A stretch of DNA of 46,041 bases, taken from NCBI GenBank assembly GCA_902524845.1, contig CABZEW010000014.1, positions 1 to 46,041 of the forward strand, read 5' to 3'. The notes below the pieces were generated by a model that saw nothing but the letters and a program-made list of their open reading frames with translations, had not been told where the DNA came from and made no database searches. A program made the translations under genes and the position numbers. The DNA is from an uncultured Alphaproteobacteria bacterium (GTDB lineage Bacteria; Pseudomonadota; Alphaproteobacteria; Rhodobacterales; Rhodobacteraceae). This document shows, one piece after another, positions 1-8,792 of this stretch. Every line of letters begins with the position of its first letter. Within the stretch, counting starts at the first letter, position 1.

Positions 1-441
1 GATAATTTGGAAGTCCAGAAAGCTAGTTCTAGCGAGCTTTTCAGCAACAGAAAGATTGTACTAATTGGCATGCCCGGTGCTTTTTCGCCTACCTGTTCCG
101 TGATGCATTTGCCCAGTTTCATTAAAAGTGTAAAAAGTTTTGAAGACTTGGGAATTGATGAGATTTTTTGTGTTTTAGTAAATGATGTATACGTAGCAAA
201 AGCTTGGGGTGAAATAACGGGGGCAACCAAAGCAGGTATAAAAATTATAACAGATCCATTATCTATTCTTGCCGATACATTAGACCTTGAATTTTCGGTA
301 AGGGGAACAGGTTTATTAAGAAGACTACAAAGATTCACTGCTGTAATAAAAAATAAAAAAATTGAAAACCTTTACTTTGAAAAAGAACGCGGGGTTTGTG
401 ATATAACTTCAGCGCAAACTGTTTTGAAAGATATAGCCTAG
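1..441 (+). CDS. Peroxiredoxin, Prx5/redoxin family (5' end cut by window)
   Basis: The frame is open from the first base, so the gene starts before the window and about 15-20 N-terminal residues are missing; the in-frame TTG at 7 is not a credible start. The product is a thiol peroxidase that reduces hydrogen peroxide and organic hydroperoxides. The peroxidatic site PGAFSPTCSVMHLPSF is complete, with Cys30 counted from the TTG. A second Cys (131, in RGVCDITSAQ) lies about 101 residues later, close to the place of the resolving Cys of human PRDX5, so an atypical two-Cys mechanism is possible; that part is inference. The gene converges on phhB, and the two stop codons share the four bases CTAG. 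Confidence 0.88.
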   Translation, partial: DNLEVQKASSSELFSNRKIVLIGMPGAFSPTCSVMHLPSFIKSVKSFEDLGIDEIFCVLVNDVYVAKAWGEITGATKAGIKIITDPLSILADTLDLEFSVRGTGLLRRLQRFTAVIKNKKIENLYFEKERGVCDITSAQTVLKDIA

Positions 442-731
442 GTTTCCATCTCCACCGCATTCGCAAAATCCAGGTCTAACTCTGTTAATCCCCCAGCATC
501 ATGTGTTGAAAGCGATATATCAACGGTCTTATAAACATTGGCCCAGTTTGGGTGGTGGTTAATTTCTTCCGCTATAAATGCTGTCCGACACATCCATGAA
601 AATGCTTCCTTGAAGTTTTTGAAAACAAAGGTTTTATGAATATATATTTTGTCTTCAGATAAACTCCATCCTTTTAAAAACAAATGTTCGAACTTTTCTG
701 CAATTTCTTTATTACTATATTTTTTTGGCAT
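438..731 (-). CDS. phhB: Pterin-4a-carbinolamine dehydratase
   Basis: A 97-residue protein of the PhhB/DCoH family, which dehydrates 4a-hydroxytetrahydrobiopterin and so recycles the cofactor of aromatic amino acid hydroxylases. The family signature is clear: EEINHHPNWANVYKTV at about residues 55-70, followed by LSTHDAGGLTELDLDFA. The length is typical (95-110). The start follows directly on the stop of the upstream acyltransferase gene, with AAGGAG about eight bases upstream of the ATG inside that gene, so the two are probably co-transcribed. No phenylalanine hydroxylase gene is in the window, so its partner enzyme is not shown. Confidence 0.93.
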   Translation of the reverse strand: MPKKYSNKEIAEKFEHLFLKGWSLSEDKIYIHKTFVFKNFKEAFSWMCRTAFIAEEINHHPNWANVYKTVDISLSTHDAGGLTELDLDFANAVEMET

Positions 732-1874
732 TCAATTATTCTCCTTTTTAAATGGACTAATAGACTGTATTTGTTCACCGCTATAACTAACAATTTTTTT
801 CTCTTCTTTTAAAAAATCATCCACAGCATTCATAAAACCTTCATGTGGAAACCAATGACTCGAATACGTTATACACGCTTCGTACCCTCTCGCAATTTTG
901 TGGTCCCCTTGCGCACCTGCCTCTACTCGTTTTAAGCCTCGTTCAATTGCAAAATCTATCGCCTTATAGTAACAAAGCTCAAAGTGCATTGCCGGAAAAA
1001 ACTGATTACATCCCCAATATCTTCCATATAAGCAATCTGATCCTATAAAGTTGAGAGCGCCCGCAACATACTGGCCATTTTTTTCTGCAAGTACCAGTAA
1101 AATACTATCTTTTAAGTTTTCCTTCAAATTAATAAAAAAACCTCGAGTGAGGTAAGGATAGCCCCATTTCCTTTTTCCTGTATTTTGATAAAAATGCCAA
1201 AATGATTCCAATTCGCTATCTGTTAGTTCACTTCCTGTTAAGGATTTAATCTCACCACCAAAGTTTCTGGCCTGTTTTCTCTCTTTTGTTATATTTTTTC
1301 TTTTGCGGTGAGTTAAAGTCTCTAAGAAATCATCGAATGATTTATAATCGCGATTAAACCAATGATATTGGATGCCCTCTCTTACAAGGAGGCTATTTTT
1401 TTTTGCAACACTAACAAACCTGCTATTACAGAAAGTTATGTGTAATGAAGAAAGATTATTTTCTTTGACTAGTCTCTTTGTTGATGCAATCATTTCATCA
1501 ACTCGATTTTCGTTTTCTGGGCGTATTAATATTCTCTCTCCTGAAACAGGAGTAAATGGTACCGCCACCTGTAGTTTTGGATAGTAGTTTGCTCCTGATC
1601 TCTGATAGGCATCAGCCCAGCTATGATCAAATACATATTCACCCTGAGAATGGTTTTTCAAAAAACTTACTATTATTCCAATTATAATGCTTTTTTCTTT
1701 AAACGTTATGTAAAAGGGGATCCAACCTGTTTTGGGTCCTACAGAATTGCTGCTTTCTAAAAGGAAAAAAAAGTCGTAAGACAGAAACGGGTCACCTCCT
1801 GCTTTGCCGGAGCGACATGCTTCCCATTGATCTCTGGGTATGCTCTTTATGGTTGTGCAAATTAAAGTTTCCAC
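732..1874 (-). CDS. FemAB-like GNAT-fold acyltransferase (COG3146/DUF482 family)
   Basis: This 380-residue protein belongs to the FemAB-like peptidogalycan biosynthesis/recognition family annotated from sequence only. Typical segments are GDPFLSYDFFFLLESS near the N-terminus, HRKRKNITKERKQ in the middle, YWGCNQFFPAMHFELCYY, and the strongly conserved VEAGAQGDHKIARGYE near the C-terminus. These suggest an acyl or aminoacyl transferase with a GNAT fold; the substrate is unknown. The start overlaps the stop of the glycerophosphodiesterase gene by one base and its stop abuts phhB. The ridA-GDPD-this gene order is common in Rhodobacterales, as I recall it. Confidence 0.85.
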   Translation of the reverse strand: METLICTTIKSIPRDQWEACRSGKAGGDPFLSYDFFFLLESSNSVGPKTGWIPFYITFKEKSIIIGIIVSFLKNHSQGEYVFDHSWADAYQRSGANYYPKLQVAVPFTPVSGERILIRPENENRVDEMIASTKRLVKENNLSSLHITFCNSRFVSVAKKNSLLVREGIQYHWFNRDYKSFDDFLETLTHRKRKNITKERKQARNFGGEIKSLTGSELTDSELESFWHFYQNTGKRKWGYPYLTRGFFINLKENLKDSILLVLAEKNGQYVAGALNFIGSDCLYGRYWGCNQFFPAMHFELCYYKAIDFAIERGLKRVEAGAQGDHKIARGYEACITYSSHWFPHEGFMNAVDDFLKEEKKIVSYSGEQIQSISPFKKENN

Positions 1875-2662
1875 TATTTTCTCTTTAAAAATCTTTGCAT
1901 TGTCAAGTCGGGCTCGTAATTTTCGAAAGTAATGTTATCGACTAATCCTTCCAAGTCATGCTCGATCTCTTTTGAAGTAATTGTCCATGATAAAATTGCA
2001 ACATCTAATTTTTTCAACCTGTTAATTCTGCTATTTTCAATCCCCCTCCAGTCCTGAGAGATAAACTGCAGTTTATTCGATACTATTTCATTTTCTATTT
2101 TGTTATTTTTGATCTTGTTGCCGATACTTTCAATTTTGGAGAAGCTGGTAGTTAAACCTAAGGGAAACCGCCCAAAAAATTTCTTTTGATTAATGAATCT
2201 TATCACGTCGATGCTAAATGACATTAAAGCCAAAGGACCCTTATAACTTTTCAGATTTTCTGCCAGAACATTTGAGAACATTTCCAAATTTTTTTTTATG
2301 TGATTGGAGTATTTAATTTCTACAAGCACAGGAACGCGCCCGTTTATTAAATCTAAAGCCTCTTCTATCGTAGGTATTGGTTGATTATTGGAAAGCTTTG
2401 CTTCTTTTATATAATCTAAGCTTTTACCACAAACATAGCCTTTTTTTGTAGTAAGCTTACCAAGAAAAAAATCGTGGAACACTATAATTTTGAAATCCTT
2501 GGTGAGATGTATATCCATTTCAATTGAATAGGTTTTTTCAATTGCCTGCCTAAAAGCCTCCAAAGAGTTCTCAGGAATTTTCCGATGGTCACTTAAAAAT
2601 CTCGAATGATACCCTCGGTGGGCAAAAGGCTTTTTAGTTAAGAATCCGTGTTTTCTCTTCAA
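1874..2662 (-). CDS. Glycerophosphodiester phosphodiesterase
   Basis: A 262-residue GDPD (UgpQ-like), which hydrolyses deacylated phospholipid headgroup diesters to glycerol-3-phosphate and an alcohol. Catalytic and metal residues are visible: AHRGYHS (the HRG motif), ENSLEAF, the EMD motif in YSIEMDIHL, and the acid-base His in FHDFFLGKLT. No signal peptide is seen, so it is probably cytoplasmic. The start is a TTG, two bases after the ridA stop; no in-frame ATG precedes the HRG block and the Shine-Dalgarno is weak, so translation is probably coupled to ridA. Hydrolysing lipid headgroups fits the phosphorus-scavenging theme of the window, but no Pho box is seen here. Confidence 0.9.
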   Translation of the reverse strand: MKRKHGFLTKKPFAHRGYHSRFLSDHRKIPENSLEAFRQAIEKTYSIEMDIHLTKDFKIIVFHDFFLGKLTTKKGYVCGKSLDYIKEAKLSNNQPIPTIEEALDLINGRVPVLVEIKYSNHIKKNLEMFSNVLAENLKSYKGPLALMSFSIDVIRFINQKKFFGRFPLGLTTSFSKIESIGNKIKNNKIENEIVSNKLQFISQDWRGIENSRINRLKKLDVAILSWTITSKEIEHDLEGLVDNITFENYEPDLTMQRFLKRK

Positions 2663-2664
2663 TG

Positions 2665-3123
2665 CTATGAATTTACTTCAAATATTCCATCAATTTCTAC
2701 AGCTACTCCAAGTGGCAAATTTGCGCCCACTGCGGTTCGTGCATGCCTTCCTTTTTCTCCAAATAATTCAACCAAAAGGTCGGAGGCACCATTAATTACG
2801 CTAGGTTGCTCCGAGAAACCCAACGCGCTGTTCACAAAACCACCAAGCTTGACAACTTTAGTCATTCTATTTAAGTCTCCGTTTAATGCATTCTTCAGTT
2901 GTGCCAATAACGAAATAGCGCAATATCTTGCTGCATTATACCCTTGCTCCACATTTAAATCTTCACCTAATACTCCTTTAATAAAGCCCTCCTCGTTTTG
3001 TGATACCTGTCCAGATATAAAAACTAGTTTATCAACTCTTACAAACGGTATGTAATTAGCTGCTGGGGGCGGGGCATCGGGTAAAACTATGCCCTTGTCA
3101 ATGAGTTTTGAATTAATATCCAT
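2665..3123 (-). CDS. ridA: RidA/YjgF-family enamine/imine deaminase
   Basis: A 152-residue Rid protein, of the longer (about 150) variety rather than the 128-residue archetype. Family features are FISGQVS, the central LAQLKNALNGDLNRMTKVVKL region, and GRHARTAVGANLPLGVAVEID with the Arg that binds the substrate carboxylate in catalytically active Rid proteins. The likely role is hydrolysis of reactive 2-aminoacrylate-type enamines from PLP enzymes. It is the first gene of a minus-strand run (ridA, GDPD, acyltransferase, phhB). A 93-base divergent region separates it from the metallo-beta-lactamase gene. Confidence 0.9.
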   Translation of the reverse strand: MDINSKLIDKGIVLPDAPPPAANYIPFVRVDKLVFISGQVSQNEEGFIKGVLGEDLNVEQGYNAARYCAISLLAQLKNALNGDLNRMTKVVKLGGFVNSALGFSEQPSVINGASDLLVELFGEKGRHARTAVGANLPLGVAVEIDGIFEVNS

Positions 3124-3216
3124 CTTTCAATCCTTTCAAAAAAACAAATGTTTAGGTATACTGCCCCTTAATACTTATACATAATTCCTTATTCTTTATA
3201 AACAAAAAGGTATTTT

Positions 3217-4095
3217 ATGAAAAATACATACTCCGAAATCAAATCTTTTTTCCACAAGTCAACAAATACCATTTGCTACGTCGTTAGTGATAAACAGACT
3301 AAAAGCGCTGCAATAATTGATAGTTGTTTAGACTATGATCATGCTGATGGCAGTCTAGATACAGAACATGCAGACTGTGTAATAGACTACATCCATACCA
3401 AAAGTTTAAAACCAGTATGGATCCTGGAAACGCATGTACACGCAGACCATTTATCCGCAGCTCCGTACTTTAAAGAGAAATTCAATGCATCAATTGCAAT
3501 TGGTAAAAATATTACCAAGGTGCAGCACACTTTTGGTGTCATCTACAATACAGAGAGGGGTTTTAGAAAAGATGGCTCACAATTTGATCACTTGTTTGAA
3601 GATGGTGAATCATTTACTATTGGAAATTTAAATTGTGAGTATATTTTTACGCCTGGCCATACACCGGCGTGTGGTTCCTATAAAATCGAAGATAATATTT
3701 TTGTTGGGGATACTCTTTTTATGCATGATTTTGGAACAGCTAGATGTGATTTTCCAGGAGGCAATGCGCGTGATCTCTATAAATCTATACAACGAATTTT
3801 GAATTATCCTGAAGACACAAATCTTTGGATGTGTCATGACTATTTGACTGATGAACGGAAGAGTTTTCAGTGGAAATCTACAGTTAAAAAACAGAGAAGT
3901 TTAAACCCTCATGTAAAGGATGGCATAAATGAGGATGAATTTGTAAAAATTAGAGAAGAAAAAGACTCACGTTTAGCCGCGCCTAAGCTCATTGTGCCAT
4001 CAATACAAGTTAATATGCGCGCAGGAGAAATGCCGCCACCAGAGCAGAATGGCATATCATACCTTAAAGTTCCTGTAAAATTTAAGGAAAAATAA
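3217..4095 (+). CDS. MBL-fold metallo-hydrolase, persulfide dioxygenase-like (Blh/ETHE1 group)
   Basis: A 292-residue metallo-beta-lactamase-fold protein. Metal ligands are in ETHVHADHLSA (HxHxDH, about residues 72-78), TPGHTPAC, and GDTLFMHDFGTARCDFPGG. The last motif is typical of the ETHE1/Blh persulfide dioxygenases rather than of glyoxalase II or lactamases. The C-terminal region IQVNMRAGEMPPPE also matches this subgroup. Family members oxidise glutathione persulfide to sulfite with one mononuclear iron. No sulfide:quinone reductase, BigR regulator or rhodanese is adjacent, so the sulfur-detoxification role rests on homology alone. mlaC follows 29 bases downstream. Confidence 0.8.
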   Translation: MKNTYSEIKSFFHKSTNTICYVVSDKQTKSAAIIDSCLDYDHADGSLDTEHADCVIDYIHTKSLKPVWILETHVHADHLSAAPYFKEKFNASIAIGKNITKVQHTFGVIYNTERGFRKDGSQFDHLFEDGESFTIGNLNCEYIFTPGHTPACGSYKIEDNIFVGDTLFMHDFGTARCDFPGGNARDLYKSIQRILNYPEDTNLWMCHDYLTDERKSFQWKSTVKKQRSLNPHVKDGINEDEFVKIREEKDSRLAAPKLIVPSIQVNMRAGEMPPPEQNGISYLKVPVKFKEK

Positions 4096-4124
4096 TAGAC
4101 TTAACTCAAATATCTTTTTATGCC

Positions 4125-4724
4125 ATGCAACGCTCAATTAAAGTTTTTTTCTTCTGTTTTCTATTTTTCTATTACTTGATTAGTTACCAAAAATTATATG
4201 CGGACAAAGTGATTGAGTCTCAAAATTTAGTTAAAAGCTTGTACAATGACTTGGTTGCAACATCAATGAAAGAAATGTCCGCAGATGAACAAGAAATAGA
4301 ACTTGCACAGCTCTTTAAAAAATATGCTGATATTCCGATTATAGCCAGAGCGGTTTTAGGAAAAAGCTGGCGTACGGCTAGTACCGTTCAAAGAACACTA
4401 TTTGTAGAAGCATTTAAGAAATATATTTCAAATAAATATGGGAGGCAATTTTCCGAGTTTAAAGGAACTACACTTAAAATAATAAAAAGTCGTGACACTC
4501 TGACAAAAGCCGGTGTTCTCGTGTCCACTGTAGTTATTGTTCCAGGAAACCCATCGTTGAAAGTCGTCTGGCAGGTATCAGATGGAAGTGGATCTTTGAA
4601 GCTAATTGACATTAGAGTAGAGGGAATTTCCATGCTTTCAACTGAAAGGCAGGAGTTCCGGTCAAGATTAAAAAAATTTGATGGGTCCTTGGGCGATCTT
4701 ATTTTAGACATTTCTGAGCAATAG
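4125..4724 (+). CDS. mlaC: MlaC/Ttg2D-family periplasmic lipid-binding protein
   Basis: A 199-residue secreted protein with a signal peptide (residues 1 to about 26, a Phe/Leu/Tyr-rich core ending near LYADK). The mature part has the MlaC pattern: ELAQLFKKYADIPIIARAVLGKSWRTAS, then VEAFKKYISNKYGRQF, and VVWQVSDGSGSLKLIDIRVEG. MlaC carries phospholipids between the outer-membrane MlaA and the inner-membrane MlaFEDB ABC complex and so keeps outer-membrane lipid asymmetry. None of the partner genes is in this window; mlaA is the usual neighbour in many relatives. The stop is three bases from that of the convergent penicillin-binding protein gene. Confidence 0.85.
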   Translation: MQRSIKVFFFCFLFFYYLISYQKLYADKVIESQNLVKSLYNDLVATSMKEMSADEQEIELAQLFKKYADIPIIARAVLGKSWRTASTVQRTLFVEAFKKYISNKYGRQFSEFKGTTLKIIKSRDTLTKAGVLVSTVVIVPGNPSLKVVWQVSDGSGSLKLIDIRVEGISMLSTERQEFRSRLKKFDGSLGDLILDISEQ

Positions 4725-4727
4725 ATC

Positions 4728-6740
4728 TTAGTCACCCCAGAGAAGAGCTCTGATCAGTCCTCCAATAAGGGAAGAATTTTTTGATTTTCCATCTACTTCT
4801 TGAGATTGAACCTGGTATTTTTCTGTTATCTCATCATAGGTTCTCAAAGCGTCGAACTGATTGGGAGAAATCATCGCTATTTCCTTTTTCGAAGAAAGCT
4901 CAAAACTTATTTTTGTCATTATCTTAGAAAATATCTTTGCTGGTAATCCGCCCCCATTAACATTTTTCAATGGTCTATTATCATCATTACCCATCCAAAC
5001 CCCAATAACATAATCGTTGGAAAAGCCAACGAACCACGCGTCTCTGAAAGACTGACTCGTACCTGTTTTTCCAGCTATTTGCCATTCTGGAACAGATGCA
5101 TTTTTACCTGTTCCATTTTCTACACTCGAAAACATGAGATATTTAAGTGTTTGCGCAGCCAAATTAGAAAAAACTCTTAACCCATCCTCAGACCCCTCCC
5201 TGATAATTACCTCATCGGTTTCTTTTATACTCAAATCCCTCCAACCCTTTGCATTAACCTTTATACCATTATTAAGTATACCGGCATATGCAGTAGTAAG
5301 TTCTAGTAAGTTTACCTCGGAAGACCCTAAAGCTATAGATGGTTCGTTAGGTATTAAAGTTTCTATACCTAACTCCCTAGCCAAAGTTTTTATCCTATTT
5401 ACACCAATTTGATTTCCCACTTTTACTGCTACAGTGTTTAGAGATTTCGAAAAGGCCTCCTCTACAGTAACTGGACCAAGATACCTATTGTCATAATTTT
5501 TTGGGGAATATTCTTTGTGTTTATTTTTGCCAAATGTGATCGTAATTGGCTCATCCACAATTATAGCGTTAGGCGAGATACCGAGGTCAAGGGCTGCTCC
5601 GTAAACGAAAGGCTTGAAAGCTGATCCGGGCTGACGCTTTGCTTGGAAAGCTCTATTGAATTGTCCAGGTATTTTTTCTGAAGGTCTGCCACCACTCATA
5701 GCTCTTATACGGCCATCTGCAGACATAACCACAACGGCAATTTGTGCTGTAGATTCTGTCACAATTTCCTTTTCTAAAAAAGAAATTATGGTGTCGTCAA
5801 TCGCTCTCTGAATTTTGGGGTCAAAATATGTTCTAATGATTATGTCCTCTTTGCTTTGTTTTGTTATTTCCTGGGGCGCGTCTTGCATAACCCAATCAGC
5901 ATAATAAGAGCCTATCTCATTGATATTATTTTTTTTAATTGTAGGAAGAGAATTCGCAGCTTTTCTGAAATCTTCAATCGAAATCGATTTTTGATCTCGC
6001 ATTATTTTTAGTACGGTGAGCGCCCTAGCCTGGGATAGCTCTTTGTTATTAATTGGTGAATACCTTGTTGGAGCTTTCAACAAGCCGGCTAAAAGCGCAG
6101 CTTCACCAGTTGAGATGTCTAATGAATTCTTGTTAAAATATCGCTTCGAGGCAGCCTCAAATCCATACGCTCCAGAACCTAAATATACTCTATTTATATA
6201 AATGGAAAGAATATCTTCTTTAGAGTATGCGTACTCTAAGGCCAAAGCGAAGGGGATCTCAAGTAGCTTTCTAGAAATGGTTGATCTCCTGCAATGCTTT
6301 TGAGTATTGGTAGCACTTTGTAAAAGACAAAGCATCTTTGCTACTTGTTGCGTAATTGTTGAACCGCCGTGGCCAGAAAAAGGGCCCCTTCCCTCTCTCA
6401 AGTTTATTATAATTGCGCCTGCAATACCTCTGATTGAAACTCCAAAGTGAGAGTAGAATGTTTGGTCTTCAACAGATATTATTGCGTCATGAAGGGCGCG
6501 GTTCAAACTTCTTGATTTTAAAATGCCGCCAAATTGATTACCCCGCCACGCAAACACATTGTCGTTTTTGTCAAGAAGTGTTACCGATCCTCTTTTTCTA
6601 TCATCTAGAAGTTCGACGATTGGTGGTAATTTATTTACATAATTTACGACAGCTATAAAAAGAATAACAAGAACTATTACTGTCACATTAAGAAACAACC
6701 AAAGTAAGTATTTTAATGTTTTTCTAAAAATTGTGAGCAT
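4728..6740 (-). CDS. Class A penicillin-binding protein (PBP1a type)
   Basis: A 670-residue bifunctional peptidoglycan synthase. Residues 10-33 form one membrane anchor. The glycosyltransferase (GT51) domain has the catalytic Glu91 in EDQTFYSHFG, GGSTITQQ (125-132), and LLEIPFALALEYAYSKEDI. The transpeptidase domain has the active Ser373 in PGSAFKP, the SxN motif SLN (433-435), and KTG at 558-560. The protein is shorter than E. coli PBP1a (about 850) because it lacks most of the OB-type insertion and long tail, which is usual in alphaproteobacterial versions. It polymerises and crosslinks glycan strands in the periplasm. It is a single-gene unit, divergent from glnK across 240 bases. Confidence 0.95.
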   Translation of the reverse strand: MLTIFRKTLKYLLWLFLNVTVIVLVILFIAVVNYVNKLPPIVELLDDRKRGSVTLLDKNDNVFAWRGNQFGGILKSRSLNRALHDAIISVEDQTFYSHFGVSIRGIAGAIIINLREGRGPFSGHGGSTITQQVAKMLCLLQSATNTQKHCRRSTISRKLLEIPFALALEYAYSKEDILSIYINRVYLGSGAYGFEAASKRYFNKNSLDISTGEAALLAGLLKAPTRYSPINNKELSQARALTVLKIMRDQKSISIEDFRKAANSLPTIKKNNINEIGSYYADWVMQDAPQEITKQSKEDIIIRTYFDPKIQRAIDDTIISFLEKEIVTESTAQIAVVVMSADGRIRAMSGGRPSEKIPGQFNRAFQAKRQPGSAFKPFVYGAALDLGISPNAIIVDEPITITFGKNKHKEYSPKNYDNRYLGPVTVEEAFSKSLNTVAVKVGNQIGVNRIKTLARELGIETLIPNEPSIALGSSEVNLLELTTAYAGILNNGIKVNAKGWRDLSIKETDEVIIREGSEDGLRVFSNLAAQTLKYLMFSSVENGTGKNASVPEWQIAGKTGTSQSFRDAWFVGFSNDYVIGVWMGNDDNRPLKNVNGGGLPAKIFSKIMTKISFELSSKKEIAMISPNQFDALRTYDEITEKYQVQSQEVDGKSKNSSLIGGLIRALLWGD

Positions 6741-6980
6741 GGCTAAGTTGAATTTTGTCTAAAAAATTACCCTGTGAAAAAATCTTTGTAAACCCATGAC
6801 TGTTACTAATAAAGAGTAATTTATTTGCTTAAATATTAATCAATTATTATTTTGTGCCTAAATTATAGTCAAAATATGGGGTTTTTGAAAAAATTTAGTG
6901 GGTTTTTACAAAGTGGCCATTTCTATTTTATTCTTATTTATCTAAATAGTTTAAAAGTTCATTTTACGAAAGGAGACTTT

Positions 6981-7319
6981 ATGAAACTTATAATAGCAGT
7001 TATTAAACCTTTCAAACTGGAAGAGGTTCGCGATGCACTGAAGGATATAGGCATCCAAGGGCTGATGGTTTCAGAAGTAAAAGGTTACGGAAGGCAAGAT
7101 GGCCATTCCGAAGTTTACAGAGGAGCGGAATATACCGTTAGTTTTGTTCCAAAATTAAAATTAGAGATAGTGGTTGCAGACAAGGATACGGATAAAACAG
7201 TTGAGACTATCAGTGAAGTCGCAAAAACCGGAAAAATTGGTGATGGTAAAATCTTTGTCACGCCTGTCGAGTCTGCCCTACGGATTAGGACCGACGAAAA
7301 AAATGATGATGCAATTTAA
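6981..7319 (+). CDS. glnK: Nitrogen regulatory protein P-II (GlnK type)
   Basis: The ATG at 6981 is preceded by AGGAG (6971-6975) and gives exactly 112 residues, the canonical P-II length; the longer frame opening at 6852 is not supported. The T-loop carries Tyr51 in EVYRGAEYTVSF, the site of uridylylation by GlnD, and the ATP/2-oxoglutarate-binding segments KPFKLEEVRDAL and GKIGDGKIFV are intact. P-II senses nitrogen status (2-oxoglutarate, ATP/ADP) and, when linked to amtB, blocks the ammonium channel in nitrogen excess. I searched the 240-base upstream region for a sigma-54 -24/-12 element (GG-N10-GC) and saw none. Confidence 0.95.
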   Translation: MKLIIAVIKPFKLEEVRDALKDIGIQGLMVSEVKGYGRQDGHSEVYRGAEYTVSFVPKLKLEIVVADKDTDKTVETISEVAKTGKIGDGKIFVTPVESALRIRTDEKNDDAI

Positions 7320-7344
7320 CCAAATGTTTAAAAAGAAAGAGCAA

Positions 7345-8664
7345 ATGATGTCTAAATTATTATTTTTAAGCACTGTAGTGCTAGGATTGTCTTCGACAAA
7401 CGTGTTCGCGGATGGTCATGCCCAAGACTATACTGAGTCTGGCTACTTTATATTTAATACGCTGCTGTTTTTGATTGGCGGTTTCTTGGTAATGTGGATG
7501 GCCGCAGGCTTTGCAATGCTGGAAACTGGGTTAGTGAGATCCAAAAACGCTTCTACACAACTTATCAAAAACGTAGCATTATTCTCTCTAGCTTCAATAG
7601 CGTATTTTATTGTTGGTTTTAACCTAATGTATCCTGGAGACGGGTGGATTATTGAAGGGTGGATGGGTGGCTTTTCACTGACCGGCCTAGAGCCTGCTGG
7701 AGTAGGAGCTGATGGTGTTGACTTGACTTACGCATCCGTAGGTTCAGATTTTTTCTTTCAGTTGATGTTTTGTGCAGCAACCGCCTCAATAGTTTCTGGG
7801 ACAGTTGCGGAAAGAGTAAAGTTATGGCCATTTTTAATTTTCACCATAGTTTTGACAGGAATATTTTATCCCATCAGCGCCTCATGGCAATGGGGTGGCG
7901 GTTGGCTCTCCGAAGCCGGTTTTTCGGACTTCGCTGGATCAACCGTAGTGCATGCAACTGGAGCAGCAGCAGCTCTGGCTGGTGCAATGGTGATTGGTGC
8001 AAGGCATGGAAGGTATAAAGATGATGGATCTGTCGTTCCAATGCCTGGATCTAACCTCCCGCTGGCAACTTTGGGAATGTTCATTCTTTGGCTGGGCTGG
8101 TTTGGTTTTAATGGTGGATCTCAGCTTGCAATGGGTACCATTGGAGATGTAGCTGATGTATCTAGAATATTTGCAAACACCAACACGGCGGCTGCTGGCG
8201 GAGCGGTGGCAGCTTTGATATTAACCCAAATTATGTACGGCAAAGCGGACTTAACAATGGTTTTGAATGGTGCGTTGGCAGGTTTAGTATCTATTACTGC
8301 AGAGCCTCTTATGCCTTCGTTGGGCCTCGCCACAATCATAGGTGCAATTGGCGGAGTGATCATTGTGTTCTCAGTACCACTACTCGACCGACTAAAAATT
8401 GATGATGTTGTGGGTGCGATTTCCGTGCATGGTATAGCAGGAATATGGGGAACACTTGCAGTGGTCATTTCTAATTCTGACGCATCAATAGGCACTCAGT
8501 TACTAGGTACAGTATCTATTTGTTTATTTACTTTTGTAGTCTCTTACATCGCATGGCTTATTTTGGATATGCTAATGGGCGCCAAGGTTAGCGAAGAAAG
8601 CGAAATTGAGGGGCTTGACAAAACTGAACTCGGTATAGAAGCATATCCCGATTTCTCCAAGTAA
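7345..8664 (+). CDS. amtB: Ammonium channel/transporter AmtB
   Basis: A 439-residue Amt/MEP/Rh-family channel with a cleavable signal peptide (to about FADGH, residues 22-25) and about 11 membrane helices. From the chosen ATG, the pore residues are Asp195 (GFSDFAGST), the first twin His203 (VVHATGAAAA) and the second twin His362 (GAISVHGIAGIWGT). It conducts ammonium into the cell and is gated by GlnK, encoded 25 bases upstream in the same operon. Three ATGs are possible (7324, 7345, 7348); 7345/7348 have a purine-rich AAAGAG just upstream. The in-frame extension back into glnK (from 7174) is not credible. A strong terminator follows. Confidence 0.95.
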   Translation: MMSKLLFLSTVVLGLSSTNVFADGHAQDYTESGYFIFNTLLFLIGGFLVMWMAAGFAMLETGLVRSKNASTQLIKNVALFSLASIAYFIVGFNLMYPGDGWIIEGWMGGFSLTGLEPAGVGADGVDLTYASVGSDFFFQLMFCAATASIVSGTVAERVKLWPFLIFTIVLTGIFYPISASWQWGGGWLSEAGFSDFAGSTVVHATGAAAALAGAMVIGARHGRYKDDGSVVPMPGSNLPLATLGMFILWLGWFGFNGGSQLAMGTIGDVADVSRIFANTNTAAAGGAVAALILTQIMYGKADLTMVLNGALAGLVSITAEPLMPSLGLATIIGAIGGVIIVFSVPLLDRLKIDDVVGAISVHGIAGIWGTLAVVISNSDASIGTQLLGTVSICLFTFVVSYIAWLILDMLMGAKVSEESEIEGLDKTELGIEAYPDFSK

Positions 8665-8688
8665 CTATTTAATTTAATTTCTCCTCCC

Positions 8689-8722
8689 AACCCACTCATT
8701 TTCAATGAGTGGGTTTTTTTTT
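8689..8722 (+). terminator. Rho-independent terminator of glnK-amtB
   Basis: A perfect 12-bp inverted repeat, AACCCACTCATT (8689-8700) and AATGAGTGGGTT (8704-8715), has a three-base loop TTC and runs into a T tract ending at 8722. It lies 24 bases after the amtB stop and separates glnK-amtB from the HU gene. Confidence 0.9.
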
Positions 8723-8792
8723 GATATTGTTTGATTTTTAATCAAAAAGATGGTTTGATTCTTTAATATAAATACAAACTTAAGGGTACATC

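Noticed and set aside
7174-7344. AmtB start at 7174, inside glnK
   Set aside because: It would overlap glnK by about 145 bases in another frame and place a non-hydrophobic segment before the signal peptide.
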